DNA from: an uncultured Nitrospina sp.
Lineage (GTDB): Bacteria > Nitrospinota > Nitrospinia > Nitrospinales > VA-1
Direction: 5' to 3'
NCBI GenBank assembly: GCA_913044145.1
Contig: CAJWOD010000081.1
Coordinates: forward strand, 1 to 6,789
Length of the DNA stretch: 6,789 nucleotides
Translations under genes and position numbers: made by a program
Shown here: positions 1 to 5,762 of the stretch, one piece after another
Numbering within the stretch: the first letter of the stretch is position 1
Layout: every line of letters begins with the position of its first letter
The notes under the pieces: model-generated
Told to the model about the DNA's origin: nothing
The model's input: the letters and a program-made list of their open reading frames with translations, nothing else
Database searches by the model: none

Positions 1-308
1 TGAGGACCTGCATTATATGAAATTAAAATATGCGTTCCATTTCCCCCAAAGCGTTTGTCTAATTGACTTACATATTTTACTCCAAGTCTGATATTTAGGT
101 CGGGTTCAAATAATGCATCAGAAACAAAAGGTTTGTTAAGTTTGTTTTTTGGATAAAGCTTTTTTCCGGTAGCAGGCATAATTTGCATGAGACCACGTGC
201 GCCTGCAGGAGACAAGGCTTTCCTGTTAAAAAGACTTTCCTGTCTTATAATGCCAGTTATAAAAAAGGGGTCTACTTTTCGATACTTTGAGTTAGAAGCT
301 ACGGTATC
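1..308 (-). other. slt: SLT lytic transglycosylase catalytic domain (C-terminus cut by window edge)
   Basis: The SLT domain cleaves the MurNAc-GlcNAc bond of peptidoglycan and forms 1,6-anhydroMurNAc. The catalytic Glu is E909 in IIRQESLFN, matching the RQES motif of Slt70 (Glu478 in E. coli). It is followed by ALSPAGARGLMQIMPATG, the second family signature, and by SYNAGP at the very edge. All catalytic motifs visible in this part are intact, so the enzyme should be active if exported. The last stretch after YNAGP, expected to carry the terminal helices, lies outside the window. Assignment to the Slt70/MltE-like family 1 group is firm; the exact subfamily is not. Confidence 0.92.
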
Positions 309-2963
309 TCTATATGCCAGAGGGAAGAAATACTTCCAAAAACGGAGCGATAAGTTACGCTTACCCGATTTTGTGGCAAAGTTTTTATACAATTGTAATA
401 ACTTGAGCGACTCAGGATAACCGTCAGCTTTATGATAAAGGTTAGAAAGCCACAGCACGCCGGTTAAATTTTTTCGAATGGATTTTTCAAGTTGTTGTAT
501 TTCACTTCGCGCCTCAATAGTTAGGCCAAGCGCAGATAATTCTATTGCTCGGTTATGAGAGAATTTTTCCAGGGGGGTCAACGCTCTACCCAACTTCACC
601 GGTATTTCCGCGCCTTTGTTTTTTATATTATTTTTAGTTAAAGATATCCCCGTTTTTAATAATTGTTCCTTGGCGCGAATGCCGTGAAAGGTGTAAGGGT
701 ATAGATTGGCGACATCGCTAAATAATTTTTTAGCTTTCTCTTTATCACCCATTTTTTCTGCCGATTTTGCGCTCCAATATAAATTAGATTCTATGAAAGG
801 CCCCTTGGGAAATTGTTGGGCTAAATCCTGAAAACGTTCAAATGCTTTTTGAAATTTTCCATCGATATAATTCACCCAGCCAAGGCGCCATCCCGCCCAC
901 TGCCCGTAAAATTCTTCAGAATATTTATTCAAAGTCATTTGATAGGTTTTAAGAGCCTCAGGATAATTTTTTTGTTCTTCGTAAATCTTCCCCAGAAAAA
1001 ATAAGGCTTTAATGGTTCTCTCAGAAGAAGGGTTTCCCTTTGCAACCTCTTTAAAGTATTTGGCCCCAGCTGTGGATTTGCCAAGATTCCATAGGTTGCG
1101 TCCAATATTGAACTTGGCTTTTTGAATTTGGTTGTGCTGAGGATACAATTTTGAAAAATTTATCAGTGCAATGTTTGCTTTTTTCCTATCTCGTAATCCT
1201 CGATGAGCATTTGATAGAAAAAAATAAAATCTTCCTGGCATTGTGTTATTAATTTTTTGGATTCCTTCAACTTCATCAATAACTTCTTTATACCGTGCGG
1301 CTTTAAATAATTGTTCGATTCGTTCTGTATGCTCCTCTAGGCTTAAGGAAGTTTCATTTATTTCTGGAGATGCCAACAGGCTTTTTATCGCAGCTTCTGC
1401 ATCGGAGGTCAGATCGTGGTTGGGGTATTTAATATAGAGCTTTCGATAACTTAAATAGGCTTCTTTTTTATTGCCAAGGTTTTCTTGATGAACAGCTAAC
1501 TTGTAGATTAGATCAGGAAGATAAGATCGAAAACGTTTGTAGCGAGAGGAGTTTGTTATAGTTGTGATCGAGTTTTGCAATGTTTCCGTAGCTTTATCAG
1601 TTACGTTTGTTTGAATATAAGTATCTGCAAGAACAATTTGGGCTTCTGGATAGAGCTGAGTATCTGGAAATTTTTTAATTAGCTGTAAAGTATGGTCTCG
1701 CGCCTTGTCATACATTTTGTTAAGCAATTCTGCTTTAGCTAAATTCAGTAAAATATAATCTTCAATGTCTGGATAACTTTTTATTAGAGGAGATAATAGT
1801 GCGATAGCTTCTTCATTTTTATTGTTCTGAATATTAATAAGGCCAAGCAAAAACTGTGTGCGTTTACTTTCCATTGAATCTGGATCTGTATTCTGAATAG
1901 CCAGAAGGTGGTTTTTAGCTTCAGCCCATTTTTTTTTGGCAAAAAAAGTTTTTGCTTTTTTAAAATTTTGGGCCGTGTTTTTAGCCTCTGTTTTAGCAAC
2001 AAAACCCAAAAAAAGAAAAACCATTAACAGGCAGGCGACTGTATTAGGTAGGCGTGAGAGTAATTTATCGCTAAGAGTTTCGGGAGTATCATTTTTGTCT
2101 GTGGCAATGATTTGGGCGTCAGGCATTTTTCTAAACCATGTGAGTTGTCGCTTAGCATAATGTCGTGTTTCCCTTTTGATTTCGTAAATTGCTCTCTTTA
2201 AATCATAATGGCCCATATGGTAGTTTGTCATTTGGGTGTAGCCTATACTTTTTAGAGGTTTTAAATCTGGTGAGAATCCTCGGTCCAGAATCTGTTTAAC
2301 TTCATTTTCCAGTCCAGATTTGATCATGTCTTCAACTCGTTTGTCAATTTTGGCATATAGCTCCAATCGGTTCCATTGGAGAATGAATGTATGAATGGGG
2401 AATCGAGTATCCGGACAAGAGTCTTCTTTTTGAAATTCTGAAAATGGTTTTCCCGTTTCCAAATATACACCCAAAGCCCTCTCGATTCTCACAGAATCTG
2501 TTTCAGATATTTTTTCTGAACTAACAGGATCAATAGCTTGTAACTTTTTATAGACCTTTTCGATTTTTTGCTCGAGAATTTCTTTTCGTATTTTTTTTCT
2601 AGTCTCTTCTGATATTTCTACTGCACAGTCGTAGTCTTGTATTAATACTTTGAGATAGAGAGCGGTCCCTCCAACAAGGATGGGTATTTTATTTTGACTC
2701 ATTAAGTCGTTTATGATTTTTAACGCCCGGATTTTAAAATCGTAAGCATTGAACTCTTCATCAGGCTCCAGGATATCAATCAAATGGTGCGGAATAGTTT
2801 GGCGTGCTTTAGCTGAGGGTTTGGCTGTTCCGATGTCAAAATATTTATAGACCTGCATAGAATCAGCACTGATAATTTCAGTGTTCAGTTTGCGGGCCAA
2901 TGCCACGGCAGTTTCACTTTTCCCCGATGTGGTGGGTCCTGTCAATACAATTAAAGGAATCAT
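1..2963 (-). CDS. miaA: Fused reading frame: MiaA tRNA dimethylallyltransferase + TPR/SLT lytic transglycosylase (3' end outside window)
   Basis: One open frame begins at ATG 2963 and leaves the window after 987 codons. I checked every in-frame triplet and found no stop. Residues 1 to about 304 are a complete MiaA. Residues 305-327 form one hydrophobic, signal-like segment. Residues from 328 on are a TPR-rich soluble lytic transglycosylase whose SLT domain is cut at its YNAGP motif (982-987), so perhaps 50 residues are missing. Both halves are normally separate proteins of about 300 and 650-750 residues. The start is secure: an AAGGAG lies 4 nt upstream and the P-loop follows at residue 9. 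Internal ATGs at 2126 and 2024 could start a separate Slt, but neither has a visible Shine-Dalgarno. Either this is a real fusion, or slt starts inside miaA, or a stop codon was lost by mutation or error. That the frame is open is certain; that one polypeptide is made is inference. Confidence 0.85.
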   Translation of the reverse strand, partial: MIPLIVLTGPTTSGKSETAVALARKLNTEIISADSMQVYKYFDIGTAKPSAKARQTIPHHLIDILEPDEEFNAYDFKIRALKIINDLMSQNKIPILVGGTALYLKVLIQDYDCAVEISEETRKKIRKEILEQKIEKVYKKLQAIDPVSSEKISETDSVRIERALGVYLETGKPFSEFQKEDSCPDTRFPIHTFILQWNRLELYAKIDKRVEDMIKSGLENEVKQILDRGFSPDLKPLKSIGYTQMTNYHMGHYDLKRAIYEIKRETRHYAKRQLTWFRKMPDAQIIATDKNDTPETLSDKLLSRLPNTVACLLMVFLFLGFVAKTEAKNTAQNFKKAKTFFAKKKWAEAKNHLLAIQNTDPDSMESKRTQFLLGLINIQNNKNEEAIALLSPLIKSYPDIEDYILLNLAKAELLNKMYDKARDHTLQLIKKFPDTQLYPEAQIVLADTYIQTNVTDKATETLQNSITTITNSSRYKRFRSYLPDLIYKLAVHQENLGNKKEAYLSYRKLYIKYPNHDLTSDAEAAIKSLLASPEINETSLSLEEHTERIEQLFKAARYKEVIDEVEGIQKINNTMPGRFYFFLSNAHRGLRDRKKANIALINFSKLYPQHNQIQKAKFNIGRNLWNLGKSTAGAKYFKEVAKGNPSSERTIKALFFLGKIYEEQKNYPEALKTYQMTLNKYSEEFYGQWAGWRLGWVNYIDGKFQKAFERFQDLAQQFPKGPFIESNLYWSAKSAEKMGDKEKAKKLFSDVANLYPYTFHGIRAKEQLLKTGISLTKNNIKNKGAEIPVKLGRALTPLEKFSHNRAIELSALGLTIEARSEIQQLEKSIRKNLTGVLWLSNLYHKADGYPESLKLLQLYKNFATKSGKRNLSLRFWKYFFPLAYRDTVASNSKYRKVDPFFITGIIRQESLFNRKALSPAGARGLMQIMPATGKKLYPKNKLNKPFVSDALFEPDLNIRLGVKYVSQLDKRFGGNGTHILISYNAGP
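309..1979 (-). other. TPR-repeat superhelix of the Slt module
   Basis: About 555 residues made mainly of helical repeats with TPR spacing. Typical units seen are KLAVHQENLGNKKEAYLSYR, ALFFLGKIYEEQKNYPEALK and SAEKMGDKEKAKKLF, each with small residues and Gly at TPR positions and often followed by a YP or FP turn. In Slt70-type enzymes the helical region forms a ring that holds the glycan strand; other TPR regions bind protein partners. The frame is continuous with the hydrophobic segment upstream, despite an A9 run (1929-1937), so I see no sign of a frameshift here. The exact number of repeats cannot be settled by eye. Confidence 0.85.
1983..2051 (-). other. Internal signal peptide or membrane anchor joining MiaA to Slt, residues 305-327
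   Basis: Residues 308-323 are an uninterrupted hydrophobic stretch (TVACLLMVFLFLGFVA). K300 and R304 lie before it, and TEA at 325-327 could be a signal peptidase I site. By the positive-inside rule the MiaA side would be cytoplasmic and the Slt side periplasmic, which is where each enzyme works. The segment looks like the signal peptide of an ordinary Slt that has become internal. If cut after A327, the product would be a MiaA with a hydrophobic tail plus a free periplasmic Slt; if not cut, a type II membrane protein. The topology is inferred from sequence only. Confidence 0.7.
2052..2963 (-). other. miaA: MiaA module (tRNA A37 dimethylallyltransferase), residues 1-304
   Basis: Known role of the family: MiaA transfers a dimethylallyl group from DMAPP to N6 of A37 in tRNAs reading UNN codons, in the cytoplasm. 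Motifs seen in order are the P-loop GPTTSGKS (9-16), SADSMQVYK (32-40), IGTAKP (44-49), PHHLID (58-63), VGGTALYLK (97-105), SIGYTQM (239-245) and the C-terminal signature TRHYAKRQLTWFRK (266-279). After the signature come about 25 residues ending near LLSRL, where MiaA proteins normally stop. The module is therefore full length and has all the expected active-site motifs. No stop follows it. Family identity is close to certain. Confidence 0.95.
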
Positions 2964-3651
2964 AAATCTCCTTCATCTCCTTAGAATAACTTCCATCTTT
3001 ATTATAAACGTAGAGAGGGGGATCAACTATTAAATCGCTTTTCTTTTGGTTGGTGGCCTCCACTAGAAAAATTTTTGCTTCTGAATTTTTACTTCCATGA
3101 ATGAAACGGACGCGGCTGGGAAAAAGTTCCCGTATTCCAAGTTCGTATAAAGTTTCTTGTAAGCGGATGGGTGGATAGGCCAGAGTTATATGACCACCTT
3201 TTTTTAAAATAGATTTTGTTTTGTCGAGCATGGCAGACAAGCTTAGTTTTAACTCATGTCTGGCGAGGGCTTTTCCTTTATCGGGGTTTATGTGGCCAGA
3301 ATTAACTTTGCGATAGGGGGGATTGGATACGATCAAATCAAATTGTTTTGGAGCCAAATTCAGATTGAGAAAATCGCCACGGATAATTTTAATTTTCATT
3401 TGATTTTTAGTAACGTTTTTCTCAGCATTTGCAGCAGCAGAATCTTGAATTTCTATTCCCGTTACTTTGAGTTCTGGTTCACGATAAACCATTAGTAGCG
3501 AGATGATGCCGCAACCAGTGCCAATATCGAGAACCTCTTGCCCTGGGAGCAACCTAACAAAATCTGCCAATAAAAAGGGTTCAATAGAATAACGATAACC
3601 GGAATCATTCTGAACTATAATCTGGTTTTTAATGGTATCGACCGTGCTCAT
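2914..3651 (-). CDS. TrmN6/YfiC-like tRNA adenine-N6 methyltransferase
   Basis: SAM-dependent methyltransferase of the COG4123 type. Its E. coli member, TrmN6 (YfiC), makes m6A37 in tRNA1(Val); that substrate is inferred here. Numbered from the upstream TTG, motif I VLDIGTGCGIISLL is at 47-60, the acidic ribose ligand is E74, the catalytic NPPY is at 117-120 and the family-typical ARHEL at 137-141. I choose ATG 3651 (245 residues, about the length of TrmN6). The alternative TTG at 3672 would lie only about 9 nt from the predicted transcription start. Neither has a clear Shine-Dalgarno. The last 50 nt overlap miaA, so translation of the two is probably coupled. Both encoded enzymes modify A37 or its neighbourhood in the anticodon loop. 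An RNA or protein substrate other than tRNA1(Val) remains possible. Confidence 0.88.
   Translation of the reverse strand: MSTVDTIKNQIIVQNDSGYRYSIEPFLLADFVRLLPGQEVLDIGTGCGIISLLMVYREPELKVTGIEIQDSAAANAEKNVTKNQMKIKIIRGDFLNLNLAPKQFDLIVSNPPYRKVNSGHINPDKGKALARHELKLSLSAMLDKTKSILKKGGHITLAYPPIRLQETLYELGIRELFPSRVRFIHGSKNSEAKIFLVEATNQKKSDLIVDPPLYVYNKDGSYSKEMKEIYDSFNCIDRTHHIGEK
2964..2980 (-). promoter_or_regulatory. Ribosome binding site of miaA
   Basis: The minus strand reads GGAGATGAAGGAGATTT immediately before ATG 2963. AAGGAG (2968-2973) sits 4 nt from the start, with a second GGAG at 2977-2980. It lies inside the coding region of the upstream methyltransferase and fixes the miaA start, which creates the 50-nt overlap between the two genes. 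It is the strongest Shine-Dalgarno I saw in the window. Confidence 0.85.
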
Positions 3652-3687
3652 GAGGAAAAGATGATTTTGCAAAAATTCTTGTATTTG

Positions 3688-3716
3688 ATTTTATCTTATC
3701 CAATATAGCCCATCAA
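3688..3716 (-). promoter_or_regulatory. Predicted sigma-70-type promoter of the methyltransferase-miaA-slt operon
   Basis: On the minus strand TTGATG (3716-3711) and TAAAAT (3693-3688) are separated by exactly 17 nt; they match the -35 and -10 consensus at 4 of 6 and 5 of 6 positions. Transcription would start near 3681, about 30 nt ahead of ATG 3651. The position upstream of the operon and the spacing both fit. The prediction is from sequence only, in AT-rich DNA where chance matches are common. Confidence 0.5.
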
Positions 3717-3731
3717 CTTTTTGAGAGTTGA
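3713..3731. repeat. Inverted repeat TCAACT-N7-AGTTGA overlapping the -35 box
   Basis: Two perfect 6-nt arms, 3713-3718 and 3726-3731, flank a 7-nt spacer. The left arm overlaps the predicted -35 element, a place where a repressor or activator could act. It could also form a short hairpin at the end of a transcript from the deacylase pair, but no T-run follows on the minus strand, so a terminator role is unlikely. Confidence 0.4.
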
Positions 3732-3735
3732 ACTA

Positions 3736-3747
3736 TTTGTTAACAAA
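3736..3747. repeat. Perfect palindrome TTTGTTAACAAA
   Basis: A 12-bp perfect palindrome lies 20 nt upstream of the predicted -35 box, with its right end extended by another CAA. The position suits an activator or repressor dimer site. No regulator is identified. Palindromes of this AT content can occur by chance. Confidence 0.35.
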
Positions 3748-3833
3748 CAATTACTTGGTGCGCTGATATTTCTTACTTTAAGGTATCCAATAGCCTTGAC
3801 AGGCAGAGGTCTATGCTTGCGTGTGATGATCCT

Positions 3834-4811
3834 TTAACGATTCCATGGAAAGTACTCCCGCCATGAGTTTTTTGCTTTTAGAACAATGGCAACCGGTTCT
3901 TTCTCATAGACGATGGGGTATTGCCTGAGAGTTATTAACAAGCCGTCTTCTGAGGAAATAAGTTCTTCTAGTTTTTTACCACTATATATGTCACGGACTT
4001 CGCCGATTTTTTGCCCTTGCTTTAAGTAACTTCCAACTTTTACTTCTGTAACAAATATACCTGCGGTTGAGGTTTTTACCAATACTTCTTCATCGGGTTG
4101 ATAAATTCGGGTTTTACCTTTATTTTCGGAATCTTTTTTACGATGATCTTTGAGAATTCCTTCTGCCTTCATAAAATTTAGAATTCCTTGAAACAGATTT
4201 TCGCATTGCTGTAAATTGATGGTTCTGGGTGATCCAGCAGAAATCATTACCGAAGAGATTTCTTGCTCTTGCCAGTGATGAAATAAATTTACTTTTTGGG
4301 TGGAATATTCTTTTTGCTTACGTACCGTTTCTATTTTTAAATCGCGGCACATTTTTTTTACACTATTATTTGACTTATACACTTGGATATGAGGTGCATC
4401 TTCATAATGCGGTGGAGCGGAAGTTAATATAAGGCCCCAAAATGAATCTTGTGTATGCTCCAGAATCATATAAGCAATAGCTTCAGTGGTTTCGCCTTGA
4501 GAGTTACCAGGAAAAGCGAGATCCATATCCATTCCATCCAACGGCCAAAGCCGTGTTCCGGATTGCACTGCGTTGATATTGACAACCGGGAAAGTTTGTA
4601 CTTGTCCGGTTAGCGTGTAGTGAGGGTCCAAGCCCTCGATAACCCTGTCTAAAAACTGTGTGAGCTGTGAATTAAGAAACAACCCGTTTAGATGATCTCC
4701 TTGCAATCCACTTACTATAGATAAAGACTCACCAGCTTTCCCCCAAACATTTTTATAAAGTTCGAGATTTTCCCCATATGGAGTTGGTAGTGTAAGTATT
4801 TTTTCTTTCAC
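3834..4811 (-). CDS. AstE/AspA-family deacylase paralog lacking the zinc site (probable pseudoenzyme)
   Basis: A 325-residue protein aligning along its whole length with the product of the gene just upstream (for example RLWP at 87-90, and the C-terminal beta domain with GIFVTEVKVGSYLKQGQ at 251-267). Every catalytic position is changed. The zinc motif GLHGDELEG reads GLQGDHLNG here (Q37 for His, H40 for Glu). The third ligand, His in DFHSS, is T130 in LTSAP. The catalytic Glu of VIETG is S191 in MISAG. The substrate-binding NR pair reads DL (97-98), although FPG (100-102) is kept. It cannot work as a normal zinc deacylase. Translation starts at GTG 4811 with GAGG 5 nt upstream, and the start overlaps the upstream stop as GTGA, so the two are coupled. 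A non-catalytic subunit or binding protein is the likeliest role; that is inference. The frame is intact, so it is not a decayed gene. Confidence 0.85.
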   Translation of the reverse strand: MKEKILTLPTPYGENLELYKNVWGKAGESLSIVSGLQGDHLNGLFLNSQLTQFLDRVIEGLDPHYTLTGQVQTFPVVNINAVQSGTRLWPLDGMDMDLAFPGNSQGETTEAIAYMILEHTQDSFWGLILTSAPPHYEDAPHIQVYKSNNSVKKMCRDLKIETVRKQKEYSTQKVNLFHHWQEQEISSVMISAGSPRTINLQQCENLFQGILNFMKAEGILKDHRKKDSENKGKTRIYQPDEEVLVKTSTAGIFVTEVKVGSYLKQGQKIGEVRDIYSGKKLEELISSEDGLLITLRQYPIVYEKEPVAIVLKAKNSWREYFPWNR

Positions 4812-5758
4812 TTTTTCCTCAAGGTTTCGACAATTCGTGCCAGTGGAGAACCTTTATGCACTAAAGGATGTTCGCGAAGAGTGAACAACAAACCGGAACA
4901 AGGAGAAACTATTTCCTTGAGAACGCTACCTTCAATGGGGTCAATTAGCTTCCCAAGCCTTTCTCCTTCTTCTAGGAATTTACCCACCGCTACTTGTTTT
5001 ATGAATAGTCCAGAATGATAAGCTTGCACCATTTTTACTTGATCCGATTGGACGAGTTTGGGTTCTTTAACTGAATCAAGTTTGATGTTGAGGGTTCCTG
5101 TTTCGTGGAGTAAATTAAGCATCCCATTAAATATTTGGTCGCCTGCGTTTGGGTAGATGCGATGACAAATTCCAGTTTCTATAACTAATGCGGGAGTTTT
5201 AGCTTTGTTCAGATTAAACGCTAAAGTTGACGCAAAAATTTCTGCGTTAGGGTGAATCCAAATCAAGTCCACATTGCAATTTTTTGCCAGCGGGAGAAGT
5301 TTTTTTTCAAAATCTTTAATGATGCGTATTTGTGGAAGTTCCATCAATTGAAGATTGCTGGAATGAAAGTCAATAACAATTTCCGACGATGACTTTAAAT
5401 CTTGCAAGAGGATTTGTGATGTTTCAACAGCGAGAGAATCTATTTGTCCAGAGCCGAAAGTGCGGTTGACGTCTAGGGAGAAGAAAGGCCAGAGTCGAGT
5501 TGCATTTTCAAGAGCCTGAGGGTTTACCGCCGGATAAATATTTATTTGCCCTTTAATGGCTTCGGGATTGGAGATTTCCAGCTCTTTGAGGTAACGAATT
5601 AATTTATGGCAAATATAAAGACCTTCCAATTCGTCACCATGAAGCCCTGCTACAAAAGAGACTCGGGGTTTGTTAGATTGTGCTGAAAAAGTATGTTTAA
5701 GAATTTCAACAGGAGGGCCAAGAGGGCTTTTAATAGAAAGGATGCGTTGAGTTTGCAA
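4808..5758 (-). CDS. Zinc-dependent deacylase, succinylglutamate desuccinylase/aspartoacylase (AstE/AspA) family
   Basis: A 316-residue predicted metallo-deacylase with the M14-like fold of AstE and aspartoacylase (COG3608 type), which hydrolyse N-acyl amino acids or related amides. Zinc ligands H40 and E43 are in GLHGDELEG, the third ligand H132 is in DFHSS, and the catalytic E194 is in VIETG. The Asn-Arg pair N98-R99 (VNRTF) contacts the substrate carboxylate in relatives. The usual FPG after NR reads FGSG. A C-terminal beta domain (about 245-316) resembles a biotinyl/lipoyl-like barrel. No signal peptide is seen, so it is probably cytoplasmic. The start is TTG 5758, 4 nt after the stop of the sigma-54 activator, with no clear Shine-Dalgarno, which suggests re-initiation after the upstream gene. 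The substrate cannot be told; DoeB-like N-acetyl-diaminobutyrate deacetylase and other small-molecule deacylases are possible. Confidence 0.88.
   Translation of the reverse strand: MQTQRILSIKSPLGPPVEILKHTFSAQSNKPRVSFVAGLHGDELEGLYICHKLIRYLKELEISNPEAIKGQINIYPAVNPQALENATRLWPFFSLDVNRTFGSGQIDSLAVETSQILLQDLKSSSEIVIDFHSSNLQLMELPQIRIIKDFEKKLLPLAKNCNVDLIWIHPNAEIFASTLAFNLNKAKTPALVIETGICHRIYPNAGDQIFNGMLNLLHETGTLNIKLDSVKEPKLVQSDQVKMVQAYHSGLFIKQVAVGKFLEEGERLGKLIDPIEGSVLKEIVSPCSGLLFTLREHPLVHKGSPLARIVETLRKK
4812..4820 (-). promoter_or_regulatory. Ribosome binding site deciding the GTG start of the pseudoenzyme
   Basis: GAGGAAAAA directly precedes GTG 4811 on the minus strand, with GAGG at 4817-4820 and a 5-nt gap. 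It lies within the last codons of the upstream gene and supports initiation at the non-ATG codon. The resulting N-terminus (MKEKILTLPTPYG) lines up with that of the upstream paralog (TQRILSIKSPLG). Confidence 0.65.
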
Positions 5759-5762
5759 GGGC

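Noticed and set aside
187..420. Plus-strand ORF antisense to the SLT domain
   Set aside because: It lies wholly opposite a well-conserved coding region, matches no family I recognise and has no ribosome binding site.
2024..2092. A short out-of-frame ORF (ATG 2092 to TAA 2024-2026) whose stop overlaps the in-frame ATG 2024 as TAATG, suggesting a miaA end coupled to an slt start after a frameshift
   Set aside because: The MiaA-like C-terminus (through LLSRL) and the hydrophobic segment are both in the main frame, and starting Slt at 2024 would leave a signal peptide of about 14 residues with no basic N-region. No Shine-Dalgarno precedes it.
1784..2160. Short ORFs on both strands around the miaA/slt junction
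   Set aside because: They are Lys-rich or low-complexity by-products of the homopolymer runs, and the main frame explains the region.
3796..3801. TTGACA on the plus strand as a -35 box
   Set aside because: No -10-like hexamer lies 16-18 nt downstream, and it would point antisense into the deacylase gene.
3673..3833. Sigma-54 (-24/-12) promoter and a rho-independent terminator in the main spacer
   Set aside because: No GG-N10-GC pair with proper flanks is present on the minus strand, and no hairpin is followed by a T-run.
3834..4811. Pseudogene status for the zinc-site-less deacylase
   Set aside because: The frame is full length, the start has a good ribosome binding site, and the length and C-terminal domain are kept, which fits a functional pseudoenzyme better than decay.
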